A stretch of 64,000 nt of DNA, from the NCBI RefSeq assembly GCF_029982035.1, contig NZ_CP104167.1, positions 62,001 to 126,000 of the forward strand, in the 5' to 3' direction. How positions within the stretch are numbered: position 1 is the first letter of the stretch; each line of letters begins with the position of its first letter. The translations under genes were made by a program, and so were the position numbers. Positions 26,956-35,546 of the stretch are shown here, in pieces. Source of the stretch: Megaera polyxenophila. Its GTDB lineage: Bacteria; Pseudomonadota; Alphaproteobacteria; Rickettsiales; Rickettsiaceae. The notes beneath the pieces were generated by a model. That model ran no database searches, was not told the origin of the DNA, and worked only from the letters and a program-made list of their open reading frames with translations.

Positions 26956-28082
26956 TTAACCCACCAATTAAATACCCGACATAACTATTGCCAAGAAGGA
27001 AGGAATTTGTATAATGCAATAATGTCAAAAAGTGAAGATTTTAGGAAATTATCAATAAGCGCACAAGCGTCGATGAGAAAGATTGCTCTAAAACTAGTAA
27101 AAAGAGGAGAGAGTCAATCGTCGGTAGGTGAATTAATAGGAGTGAGTCGCCAGACAGTAAATGAATGGGTAAGGAGGGAAAAGAGAGGCGACAAGTACGC
27201 AATTAGTGGGAAGTTAAGAGGTAGAAAGATAGGAGAGAAAAGGCTTATAACCGAAGATCAAAGTAAAATAATACAAGGGTACGTAAATATCTCTAGACCA
27301 GAAGATCACAATATCAAATCAGCATTATGGTCAAGAAAATCAGTTAATGCACTCATCAAAAAACATTGTGGATTTTTTCTTCCCCTAAGTACAATAGGCG
27401 AATATTTAAGAAGATGGGGGTATACTGCACAAAAGCCAAAGAAGTTAGCATATGAGCAGCAACCCAAAAGGGTTCAATTTTGGTTAGATGAAGAATATCC
27501 GTCAATAGCCAAGCAAGCAGAATATGAAAAGGCAGAAATACATTGGTGCGACGAAGTAGGGATAAAACAAGAGTGTCAGGTATTACAAAGCTATTCTTTA
27601 AAAGGAAAAACCCCTGTTGTGATTCATAAATCGAAGAGATTTAGTATAAACATGATATCCACTGTTACAAATAACGGTAAGCTAAGGTTTATGCTGTACG
27701 AAGAGACACTAAAAACAAATGTATTTATAGAATTTTTACGGAGGTTGGTAAAATACTCCAAGAAAAAAATCTTCTTAATCCTAGATAATCTCAAGGTTCA
27801 TCATAGCAAAAAAGTACAAATATGGACTCGGAAACATAAAGAAAATTTCTTTATTTTTTCTGCCTCCGTATACTCCGCAACATAATCCGGATGAATATTT
27901 AAACAACGATTTAAAAAGAAATGTAAATAGGAAACATATACCTCTTACAAAATCTGAACTCCAAGGGAATTTAAAATCTTACCTAAGGACTCTGCAAAAT
28001 AACCCAGAACATATCAAAAGATTATTTCAGGCGAAAGAAGTAAAATATGCCGCCTAAGTCGGGTATTTAATTGGTGGGTTAA
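26956..28082 (+). mobile_element. IS630-family element, copy B (1,127 bp, damaged)
   Basis: Same ends as copy A with flanking TA (26954-26955 and 28083-28084), but 2 bp shorter because cataaaaagaaaa has become cataaagaaaa near 27837. Inserted in tniR. Confidence 0.93.
27022..28057 (+). pseudogene. IS630 transposase, copy B (2-bp deletion)
   Basis: Starts MSKSEDFRKLS like the intact copies. The frame is lost at WTRKHKENFF, after the second catalytic Asp and before the PPYTPQHNPDEY segment carrying the third acidic residue. Inactive unless complemented by the identical enzymes of copies A, D or E. Confidence 0.92.
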
Positions 28083-28526
28083 TAGCTAGAGTAAAAGATG
28101 GGGACGTAATTCTGGTCACAAGATTAGATAGGTTGGGAAAGGACACTATAGATATGATAAACCTAATAAACAAATTTAACGCATTGAATGTAGGTATCCG
28201 TTTTCTTGAGAACAGCATAAGCACTGAAGGCGCTACAGGAAAAATGGTAATTACAATTCTTGCAGCTGTAGCAGAAGCAGAAAAAAGCAGGCTAGTTGAA
28301 CGCACTAGTGAAGGTAGAGTAGAGGCAAGGTTCAAAGGCATTACATTTGGTCGTAAGCGCTTTATTAATAGGGATATATTGCTAGGCCTAAAGCTTTCTG
28401 GGCATGGAGCTACTACAATTGCTAGAGAAATGAATATTAGCCGTGCTGCTATATATAAAATATTAAAAGAAGAAAACGTTACACCTTTAAGAAAAGATTA
28501 AAACATCTAATTTTGGCAAAAAATCC

Positions 28527-28572
28527 GTCATTTATTTATATAAAATTTACGCCATTTAATTATAAAACTTAC
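28527..28572 (-). repeat. right-end transposase-binding repeats
   Basis: Reverse complement of the left-end repeats: outer unit 28551-28572 and inner unit 28527-28550. The perfect match to 21672-21715 extends over 44 bp. Confidence 0.8.
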
Positions 28573-28656
28573 ATACTATTAATATAAAGTATTAGACTTC
28601 TTTGTACTATCGTAGTACAATTAAATTTTTTAGACTAAATAGTACGGAAGTAACTT

Positions 28657-29252
28657 ATGAAAATTGGATATGCAAGAGTCAGTAGTATAACTCAAGATAT
28701 TGAACTGCAAAAAGACGTATTGGAAAAAGCAGGGTGTCAGAAAATATTTAGCGAATCAGTTAGCGGTAAAGATAATAATCGAACCCAGCTAAAAGCAATG
28801 ATTGAATTGCTTAGAGAGGGTGATATCGTCGTCGTATATAAAATTGATAGAATGCCAGATCATTAAAAGGCCTTATAGAAATTGTAGAATCACTTAACGA
28901 GAAAAAAGTACATCTTGTCTCTCTTGATTCAGGGGATAGAGTTAATACTACTTCTCCTATGGGTAGGGCATTCTTTCAGATAGCAGGTGTTTTTGCAGAA
29001 CTAGAAAGAGGTATGATTGAATCAAGAACCAAAGCAGGAATAGAAAAAGCAAGGCTTGATGGAGTAAAGTTTGGTAGACCTGTTGGTAAAATAAATAAGA
29101 ATAGTATATACAAAGCTGAGAGAATAAAGATCTTCTTAAAGGCGGGAAAAAGTTACGATTGGATTAGCAAAGAATTATCCGTAAGCAAAAAGACGATATC
29201 GGATATTAAAAAATCCTTATCGTCTTCCAGCTTATCAAATGAAGTTAGCTAA
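28657..29252 (+). pseudogene. serine resolvase, frameshifted; host of the transposon insertion
   Basis: MKIGYARVSSITQDIELQKD ... VVYKIDRM, then the frame closes at 28866. A second frame resumes with RSLKGLIEIVESLNEKKVHL, MGRAFFQIAGVFAELERGMI and a C-terminal HTH (SYDWISKELSVSKKTISDIK). One base is missing in atgccagatca, where family members have an MARS-type junction. It faces away from parA (20808-21410), so parA and this resolvase were neighbours before the transposon entered the 260-bp region between them. Confidence 0.85.
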
Positions 29253-29637
29253 GAACTCCAGCTTTGGTCTCTCCTTTAGCTGTGGATGAAGAAAAATCTA
29301 CTAATATACCATCTTTAAAAATTAGAACTAATTTTTTAGTGGTATCATCTGTACCTGCTGAAAACCAGTTTACAACAGGTACATAGTTTCTAGCCATTGC
29401 AGAACGTTTGATATGAGAGTATACCCATTTTACTTGGCCATCACTCATTATATCTGTATCGTTAGGCTCTCCAAATGCTTCTTTAACTTCCGCCTGCGTT
29501 GTTTTTCCTTTTACAAAAGCAGAATTGATTTGCTCATTATTAGTTTTAGCCAGTTTTGTATTACCTGAATCAGCTGCGCAGCCTGAGAGAAAAACACTTA
29601 CACTTAAAATCATTAGTAAATTGAATTGCTTTAACAT
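29245..29637 (-). CDS. BamE/SmpA-like outer-membrane lipoprotein
   Basis: 130 residues. Signal peptide with lipobox FLSGC (Cys-20), then a SmpA/BamE-like core: FVKGKTTQAEVKEAFGEPND and GQVKWVYSHIKRSA, and a terminal KLVLIFKDGILVDFSSS strand pair. BamE assists outer-membrane protein assembly, but small proteins with this fold are also common on mobile elements. It is 21 bp downstream of the HU gene on the same strand. Confidence 0.75.
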   Translation of the reverse strand: MLKQFNLLMILSVSVFLSGCAADSGNTKLAKTNNEQINSAFVKGKTTQAEVKEAFGEPNDTDIMSDGQVKWVYSHIKRSAMARNYVPVVNWFSAGTDDTTKKLVLIFKDGILVDFSSSTAKGETKAGVLS

Positions 29638-29658
29638 ATTATTACTCCTTAAATATTA

Positions 29659-29937
29659 TTATTTTTGATTTACTGCATCCTTTAGTTTCTGACCGACCTT
29701 AAACTTTGGTTGATTATAGGCGGCTATTTTTAGCTCCGCCCCAGTCCTTGGATTACGTCCGTTTCTTGCTGCAACTTTACTAACAGTAAAATTACCGAAG
29801 CCAAGAAGGGATATTTCCTTACCTTGTCCCATAGCATCAATTACCGATGAGGTAAACATGTCTATTACTTTCTCAGCTTCTACTTTTGTACATTGGTGTT
29901 GGTCTGCGATGTGGGTGATAAATTCTGATTTGTTCAT
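29659..29937 (-). CDS. HU/IHF-family DNA-binding protein
   Basis: 92 residues, MNKSEFITHIADQHQCTKVE. The diagnostic signature GFGNFTVSKVAARNGRNPRT and the C-terminal PKFKVGQKLKDAVNQ are present. Nucleoid-associated histone-like protein that bends DNA. It may serve replication, recombination or transposition of the element. The usual chromosomal HU is expected elsewhere, so this is probably an accessory copy. Confidence 0.93.
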   Translation of the reverse strand: MNKSEFITHIADQHQCTKVEAEKVIDMFTSSVIDAMGQGKEISLLGFGNFTVSKVAARNGRNPRTGAELKIAAYNQPKFKVGQKLKDAVNQK

Positions 29938-30020
29938 GGTTTTAAGCCTTTAATTAGTTAATTGGTGATTATGTCTAGTATTAGACATAATTAGCTATTC
30001 TTTACAATATATTTCTGTGT

Positions 30021-30371
30021 TCAATAATAAGGATCTCTTAAATCCTGTAGTGTTCTTGCTTCCTTCTTTCTAGCCAGTATTTCTTGGAATCTCCCTACAG
30101 GGTCTTCAATTTCTCGAAAGATAGAATTGTCAACCGACACTTTCTTTGGTTTCTTGTTTCCTATATTGTTTTTATTTAATGGTCTTTGTCCATTTTTGTG
30201 TATATTAGAAAGCCTATAATGCTTTATGTAATTATTCAAAACATACTTGGATACCTTCAATTCCTGATACACTTCTCTTTTAATTTTACTGTTATTTAAA
30301 AGTTTTTGTATTTCGCTGGGTTCATAGTTTTTTTTAAGGTATTCAAAGTCACGGAGGGTCTTGCAGCTCAT
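30021..30371 (-). CDS. hypothetical protein with possible helix-turn-helix
   Basis: 116 residues. The N-terminal half (FEYLKKNYEPSEIQKLLNNS then KREVYQELKVSKYVLNNYIK) looks like two helical DNA-binding-type segments. The rest is basic and low-complexity. No family recognised. Confidence 0.45.
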   Translation of the reverse strand: MSCKTLRDFEYLKKNYEPSEIQKLLNNSKIKREVYQELKVSKYVLNNYIKHYRLSNIHKNGQRPLNKNNIGNKKPKKVSVDNSIFREIEDPVGRFQEILARKKEARTLQDLRDPYY

Positions 30372-30375
30372 ATTT

Positions 30376-30510
30376 TTAAGCTTTACTTTTTAGCTTTGAT
30401 ATTTCTTCTAAACTAAGTCCTGTTACGGAAGAAATCAGTTTATCATCTAGCTTCTGGTTTATCATATTAATTGCTGTTTTAATCAAAATGGGATGTGCAT
30501 CGTTACTCAT
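30376..30510 (-). pseudogene. Rpn-family C-terminal remnant
   Basis: 44 codons, MSNDAHPILIKTAINMINQK then LISSVTGLSLEEISKLKSKA. The end matches the usual C-terminal signature of Rpn/transposase-like proteins (compare SLTVEEIEKLK of the next gene). It is probably the left-over tail of a degraded paralogue. A more decayed version is at 39015-39090. Confidence 0.5.
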
Positions 30511-30512
30511 GG

Positions 30513-31460
30513 TCATTTTAACTTTTCTATTTCTTCAACAGTTAAGCTGGTAAATTCTACTATTTCTTCCATAGGTTTATTTTTTATTAGCATAGCTTTG
30601 GCGATTTCTATAGCTTTTTTGGTTTCTCCTTTCTCAATACCTCTAGCTTCACCGATAGAGATGCCTTCCTGTTTACCGATGGAGATACCTTGAACAATTC
30701 CCTCTTCCTTAGCTTTCTCTGTAGCTTTTTTTAAAGTATTAGCCTCTATTCTTAGCCATTTAAGGTGATCTTCGTAAAGTTCCCTTTCCTCTTCGCTAAA
30801 GTTCAACACATCTAATACATGCAAAGCTTTCTTCAGTGTGTCGTTATCCAGTTCCTTCGGTAATCGATCTGCTGTTAGTAAATCGTGCCTAGTTAAAAAA
30901 GCAACCCATATATCAAGGGCATTCTTGGTTTTTGCAACTATATCCTGTAATTCCTCATTTGAATCGCTAGTAAATTTATTCAGCTCTATAGTATGTAATT
31001 CCAAATCCTTAAAATAGGCAAAACCGTTATCTTTTTCCGTAATATGGAAAACATTATGATAATTCTTTGCTTCGACTATTGAGGTGAAATTTAAAATATG
31101 AATGCCGATAGCTTTTGAAAGCTTGGAGTAATCTTCGGCTACTTTTAGCTGCTCCGTGTATAATTTTGCCCAGTAATACAAGGCTCGCTTATCATAGTCT
31201 GCCTCATCGCTGATCTGAATTTCAATGTTAAATCTTTTGCCGTCTATACCTTTTGCTTTAATATCGAGTATCGATAATTTGTCCTGTCTGAAGTTTTTAG
31301 GATTATAGGGATTCAGTAAAGTAATATCTTCTACCTGATCATCTTGACCAACGATAGAGTTTATAAGAGAAATAAGTAAATCCTTATTCTCTTCTACTCC
31401 GAAGATTTTCTTGAAGGCCAAGTCAACTCGAGGTGATATTTTTTCCATAATCACTATCAT
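30513..31460 (-). CDS. Rpn-family recombination-promoting nuclease/putative transposase
   Basis: 315 residues; ATG at 31460 or 31448 (MEKISPRVDLAFKKIFGVEE). The PD-(D/E)XK-like core shows SILDIKAKGIDGKRFNIEIQ, where D and E-x-Q are the catalytic pattern. A helical middle is followed by the EGIVQGISIGKQEGISIGEA glycine-rich repeats and the C-terminal SLTVEEIEKLK typical of PDDEXK_2 proteins. Rpn proteins are DNA nucleases that promote RecA-independent recombination, and some are implicated in phage defence. It appears complete. Confidence 0.85.
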   Translation of the reverse strand: MIVIMEKISPRVDLAFKKIFGVEENKDLLISLINSIVGQDDQVEDITLLNPYNPKNFRQDKLSILDIKAKGIDGKRFNIEIQISDEADYDKRALYYWAKLYTEQLKVAEDYSKLSKAIGIHILNFTSIVEAKNYHNVFHITEKDNGFAYFKDLELHTIELNKFTSDSNEELQDIVAKTKNALDIWVAFLTRHDLLTADRLPKELDNDTLKKALHVLDVLNFSEEERELYEDHLKWLRIEANTLKKATEKAKEEGIVQGISIGKQEGISIGEARGIEKGETKKAIEIAKAMLIKNKPMEEIVEFTSLTVEEIEKLK

Positions 31461-31565
31461 AAATACTTGTAAGTATTATATCACAAAACCTTTAGAAGTT
31501 CCATAGTTTTATTGGTGTTTAAGGGTTTTTATAACAATTATCGTTATTAGTTTTCTTTTGAAGTG

Positions 31566-32009
31566 CTACAAAGCTACATTCCAAATAATCTGTATCTTTT
31601 GTAAATAAGCAAATAAAGCAGATTCTGTTAAGTTACCTTGATCTAAAATTTCATAAGCTTTCGTTAAAAGGTTAAGTTCTCTAGGAGTAACAGTCTGTTG
31701 TTCTTGATTTTGTTTATATCTACTATGCGCAGCTTCACCATTTTCAGCTATATTGTGCATTTCCCTAGTGCGTATTTGTATTTCAACAGGTAATCCATAT
31801 GAACCTAAAAGAATAACAGTATGCAGGGATCGATAACCATTAGTCTTTGGATTGTCAATATAATCTCTATACTTTTCTGGTATTACCTTGTAAATTTCCT
31901 GAATGAGTTTTAGTGTTGTATAGCATTCGTCTTCTTCCCTTACTATAATTCTAAAGCCAACAATGTCAGTTAGTTCTTCAATCTTAACTGATTTTCTAGT
32001 TAATTTTTG
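31566..32009 (-). pseudogene. RelA/SpoT (p)ppGpp synthetase fragment, 5' end removed by IS91
   Basis: The frame enters from the CAAG target next to IS91 copy 2 and reads QKLTRKSVKIEELTDIVGFR, IIVREEDECYTTLKLIQEIY, NPKTNGYRSLHTVILLGSYG and VEIQIRTREMHNIAENGEAA, the second half of the synthetase domain. The acidic catalytic residue region (EIQIRT) and the YRSLH segment are present. The ATP-binding start and any hydrolase domain are missing. Split relA/spoT genes are common on rickettsial RAGE. Probably inactive. Confidence 0.8.
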
Positions 32010-32014
32010 CAAGA

Positions 32015-32035
32015 TAAGCCACCTATCGGTGGCAG
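32015..32035 (+). repeat. IS91 left-terminal hairpin
   Basis: GCCACC tatc GGTGGC lies 4 bp from the element edge, next to the conserved CAAG. The same hairpin is at the corresponding end of all four copies (about 15073-15087, 40662-40677, 42473-42488). It is likely a transposase recognition structure at an origin or terminus end. Confidence 0.7.
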
Positions 32036-32161
32036 CTTAAAAGAAGATACCCTTGACCGATAAATATTTATGGAGGATTATAATACTGGTATTTGATTTG
32101 TTTTAACTTGAGTTATAAAGACTGAATGTTAGACATACATAAGATAATATATAATTGAGTT

Positions 32162-32416
32162 ATGAGTAACTTGCACTCTGAGCAGCATTTGGTCAATGAA
32201 TTAGCGGTAAAAACTCTTAAGGCCATTTCTAAAGAGCAAGCAATTCCTTACAGCAGGATCAAAAAGATTTTTTCCGAAGGAGATAAGGAAATAGCCAAGG
32301 CTTTCTGGATAATGTTGCGAAAAATATCTCCCAATCATAAGTATAATTCTGTTTACTATTGCCCTGATTGTAAAGAATTTGATTTAGAACGCAAAGGAAG
32401 AAAGATTCCTTGGTAA
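32162..32416 (+). CDS. IS91 accessory small ORF (intact form)
   Basis: 84 residues, MSNLHSEQHLVNELAVKTLK, with a single CxxC in YYCPDCKEFDLERKG near the C-terminus. It ends 24 bp before the transposase start. Among the four copies only this one has the full-length form: copies 1 and 3 are frameshifted and copy 4 has a 6-bp deletion. No known family. Confidence 0.55.
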   Translation: MSNLHSEQHLVNELAVKTLKAISKEQAIPYSRIKKIFSEGDKEIAKAFWIMLRKISPNHKYNSVYYCPDCKEFDLERKGRKIPW

Positions 32417-32440
32417 GAAAACATTAACTATAAGTAATTT

Positions 32441-33619
32441 ATGGAAATAGTCGGTAAAGGAATATCTATAAAACATATTTTTCTAGACCGTGGTAATTGG
32501 TCTCGATTTCGCTAAAAAATACGGCAAGCTAAGATACGGCATTATTTTCAACGTCACTAAAGTTATATCGTGTGGAACGAAATATTTAGGATTTAAACGT
32601 TATAGCTGCCGTGATTGTAACCGCAATAAATCGGTAGCATTCAGCTGTAAAGGTAGGTTTTGTTCTCGTTGTGGTAAGAAACAAACGGATCAATGGGTGA
32701 GTAAGGCTAGCAATGTTCTACCAAAAACACGATGGCAGCACATTACATTTACAATGCCGGACTCTTTATGGCCGATATTTTGGCTCAATCGTGATCTGTT
32801 TGGATTGATTTCCGGTATTGCAGCAGGAATTATTAAGGAGATAGCTACAAAGAAAAATCTTGTGGTTGGTATATTTACTGCCTTACACACTTTCGGTAGA
32901 GATTTAAAACGCAATGTTCATATCCATTTATCGGTTACTTGCGGCGGTATAAATAGCAAAGGCAAGTGGCAAAAATTATTTTTTCCTGCCGAACCTATTA
33001 AAAAAATGTGGAGACATAGAGTCCTTGAGTTATTTCGCTTTCAATATATCTCAAGTAATTTGAAGTTGCCGTCCGCATATCAAAATGCTGAGAATTTTAA
33101 TAACTGGATGAGTAGTTTATACGAAATCAGTTGGTATGTTTATTTACAAAAACCATCGGATGATCATAAACGCAACATAGAATATTTAGGGCGGTATATA
33201 AAACGCCCCCTATTTCCGAGACAAGAATAGAAAATTACGACGGAAAGCAGGTAACGTTTAAATTTCTTGATCACTATAATAATACAATTGATCGCATAAC
33301 TATGCCCGTGATGCAGTTCATAGCTAGTCTGATTATGCATATACCAGATCGTTATTTTCGAATGATTAGGTATTACGGTTTTTTATCTAATAGAACTAGG
33401 GGCGTACAATTACCTATCGTATATAAGGCAATTAATCAAATCGTTCATAAGAAAACTAAGCTCATTAGTTGGAGATTAATGATTTGGTTGAATTTTAAAA
33501 TAGATCCTCTGTTTTGCTATAATTGCAATAAATGTATGAATCTGCGGCAAGTTTATTACGGTTTATCTCCGCCATTGTTATTAATAAGAACCAATGAATT
33601 ATTATCAACGCCTAGATAA
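32441..33619 (+). CDS. IS91-family transposase, copy 2 (three frames)
   Basis: ATG at 32441 reads MEIVGKGISIKHIFLDRGNW SRF, then TAA. The main frame 32490-33230 reads AKKYGKLRYGIIFNVTKV, the cysteine-rich zinc domain (CRDCNRNKSVAFSCKGRF), TRWQHITFTMPDSLWPIF, the HUH segment NVHIHLSVTCGG and YLGRYIKRP. A third frame to 33619 reads TRIENYDGKQVTFKFLDHYN and MPVMQFIASLIMHIPDRYFR. Both frame breaks can be bridged by one base and give a natural IS91 protein of about 390 residues. The same two breaks occur in every copy. Confidence 0.85.
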
Positions 33620-33848
33620 CATCATTATGGCGAACACTTCTTTCACGTCTTGGCCACATAATTTGTAAAACTGAACCTATTTTTAGATAGATTCTGGCAG
33701 AGATTTTTGTAAAAGTGTTGATAATTTCTAATATTGTGGCTGGTAACTACATATTTATTAAACGAATTTTTAAAAAGCTGATTGATGATTTTTCTGGTTG
33801 CAAATTTTGAATTTCCTATACTATAAAATAAATAAAACAGAAGGAACA

Positions 33849-34715
33849 ATGATAAATTTTATAGACAGTTTAAGTATTAAGACACAATTAACTATTTTAC
33901 TAAGTGCAATTTTTTTGGTTCTTATTGTTTTATTTACAGTATACAGAATTAATCCCGGACAAATAGGAATAGTAGTTAATTTACTTGGAGAAAACAAAGG
34001 CGTAGAAGAAAAATCATTAAAAGTAGGTGTTAATTTTATTGCACCTTGGAAAGAGGTGTATAAATTTCCTACTTTTGATCAGAACCATACTTGGGAAGAT
34101 ATTAAATTCCAAACGCAGGAAGGGCTACAAGTATCAAGTAACATAGGTATTACTTTTTCATTAGAACCGGAGAAAATACCTATTCTTTTTGCTAAGTATA
34201 GGCTAGGAATACAAGAAATCACAGATACATTCATAAAAAATAATGTAAGGGATGCTATTAATATAGTTGCCTCAAAGATGAGGGTAGAAGATTTATACGG
34301 GGAGAAAAAGGAAGAATTTTTTTATAAGGTCAAAAATATCCTTCATGAGGAATTAAAGCCGATAGGTTTTAATTTACATAAAGTTTATATTATTGGCAAT
34401 TTTGATGTTCCATCTATTGTCACAGAAGCTTTAAATAGAAAAATTGAAGCTATACAGAGAGCAGAACAAAGAGAAAACGAGTTAAGGGAAGCGGAAGCCG
34501 AAGCAAAAAAGCAGATAGCAACAAGTGAAGGATTAGCTAAAAGCAGACTTATAGCTGCTCAAGCAGAGGCAGAAGCTAACGAAAAACTCGCTAAATCTCT
34601 TACTCCTGAGTTAATAAAACTTAAATTCCTTGAAAGATGGGATGGTGTTTTACCTAAAGTTACTGATGGTAAAAACTTTATTTTAAATTTAGATCAAATT
34701 GATCAGAAAAGGTAA
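33849..34715 (+). CDS. SPFH/Band-7 (prohibitin-like) membrane protein
   Basis: About 288 residues from ATG at 33849 (MINFIDSLSIKTQLTILLSA), preceded by aaggaac. One N-terminal membrane helix (about 12-35), then the SPFH domain starting RINPGQIGIVVNLLGENKGV with GVNFIAPWKEVYKFPTFDQN, and a C-terminal coiled coil rich in EAEAEAKKQIATSEGLAKSR. SPFH proteins form ring or cage oligomers on membranes that scaffold proteases or organise microdomains. First gene of a plus-strand operon of membrane proteins. IS91 copy 2 lies immediately upstream and may have displaced its promoter. Confidence 0.88.
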   Translation: MINFIDSLSIKTQLTILLSAIFLVLIVLFTVYRINPGQIGIVVNLLGENKGVEEKSLKVGVNFIAPWKEVYKFPTFDQNHTWEDIKFQTQEGLQVSSNIGITFSLEPEKIPILFAKYRLGIQEITDTFIKNNVRDAINIVASKMRVEDLYGEKKEEFFYKVKNILHEELKPIGFNLHKVYIIGNFDVPSIVTEALNRKIEAIQRAEQRENELREAEAEAKKQIATSEGLAKSRLIAAQAEAEANEKLAKSLTPELIKLKFLERWDGVLPKVTDGKNFILNLDQIDQKR

Positions 34716-34767
34716 TTTCTTAACCCTCGCTCAACCTTTTAATTATATAAAAAAACAGGAAACTTAT

Positions 34768-35529
34768 ATGAACATTATACTAGGTCTGATTTCTGCTTAT
34801 ATTACGATTTGTATTGTATTATGCCTTACATACTTGATTCCTCATACAATACCGCAAAATCTGGCACGCTCTCTAGAAGATGCCCCAAAAAACCGAATTG
34901 TAAACGTTGAAATAGGAGATAATGACCTAAGTTATGTCAAACTCTGCTCATCAGGTAAAATTCGCCACATTGAAAGTATAAATCCATCCAGTTTAATATT
35001 TAAAGAGTACAGGACAGAACCTAATAACCATGAATCCATAATATTCTTTCATCCTAATTCTACTCAAAATACTGAGTTCCCTTTAAAAATAATTACTGAA
35101 AATGGAAACATTAATTTGAATATTAAGATTGTTCCTAACAAAGAACTAGAAGCAATTGTAGGAGAACCTTTGATTATGGAAATGGCTACCCCTACCCCCA
35201 GATTTTTTAACTCATTTGTTGAAAAAGTAAAAATGAAATACGATTTAAAAAATGAACAGATGCCCTGTTCTATTTCCTTTTTTGCTGATGAAATAGATAA
35301 CAGAACAAAAAATTTTATTAAAAAATTTGAACCAAATACAAATCCGACCAATTCGCTTAAACTAGCAGAACTAAGAACTAAAGATCAGGAATTCAATTCA
35401 TCATACTACACTAAATACTACTGTGATTTTAAGTGCCGCAAAAATAAGAGAAATCTAACCAACATCAGTGACCTGATAACTGCATTTATACTTTACCCTC
35501 TTGATTTGCGTCCGCAATTAATCAATTAA
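34768..35529 (+). CDS. membrane-anchored hypothetical protein
   Basis: 254 codons from ATG at 34768 (MNIILGLISAYITICIVLCL), preceded by acaggaaac. A single N-terminal membrane helix or signal anchor is followed by a domain of about 220 residues with four cysteines (LCSSGK, MPCSISF, YYCDFKCRK). No family recognised. It is 52 bp after the SPFH gene and 17 bp before the second SPFH-like gene, so it is probably part of the same membrane complex. Confidence 0.6.
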   Translation: MNIILGLISAYITICIVLCLTYLIPHTIPQNLARSLEDAPKNRIVNVEIGDNDLSYVKLCSSGKIRHIESINPSSLIFKEYRTEPNNHESIIFFHPNSTQNTEFPLKIITENGNINLNIKIVPNKELEAIVGEPLIMEMATPTPRFFNSFVEKVKMKYDLKNEQMPCSISFFADEIDNRTKNFIKKFEPNTNPTNSLKLAELRTKDQEFNSSYYTKYYCDFKCRKNKRNLTNISDLITAFILYPLDLRPQLIN

Positions 35530-35546
35530 TCCAAATAGGTAATATT

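Larger units (their letters stand above)
26797..28501 (+). pseudogene. tniR: serine resolvase (TniR-like), interrupted by IS630
   Basis: ATG at 26797. The first part to 26955 reads MRLFGYARVSSSQQSLETQK (catalytic Ser in RVSS) to NKVGINSLL. The second part from 28083 reads ARVKDGDVILVTRLDRLGKD through GKMVITILAAVAEAEKSRLV and the C-terminal HTH ATTIAREMNISRAAIYKIL. Joining at TA restores NSLLARVKDGD without loss. It lies 98 bp after tniB, and the AT-rich gap probably holds its res site. In the Tn5053 family TniR resolves cointegrates. Confidence 0.85.
21636..28619 (+). mobile_element. Tn5053/Tn402-like transposon (tniA-tniB-tniR) with VapBC-type cargo
   Basis: The left end TGTACTACcacAGTAgaAA at 21636 mirrors the right end TGTACTACgatAGTAcaAA read from 28619 on minus. 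Inside each end are two tandem sites for the transposase: outer GTAAGTTTTATAATTAAATG (21672; 28572 on minus) and inner GTAAATTTTATATAAATAAA (21694; 28550 on minus). Together they form a 44-bp perfect inverted repeat. Flanks attac and attaa are a near 5-bp duplication. The element holds a PIN/AbrB pair, a resolvase, a DDE transposase, an AAA ATPase and a second resolvase. The insertion lies 37 bp before another resolvase gene, the behaviour of res-site hunters. Two IS630 copies have entered it. No tniQ-like gene was seen. Confidence 0.7.
32014..33823 (+). mobile_element. IS91-family element, copy 2 (about 1,810 bp)
   Basis: Starts ataagccacctatcggtggc just after CAAG (32010-32013) and ends cctatacta at 33823. 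It truncates the relA/spoT-like gene and stands 25 bp before the SPFH operon. It is in opposite orientation to copy 1, so the pair flanks 15.1-32.0 kb as inverted repeats of 1.8 kb. Confidence 0.88.
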
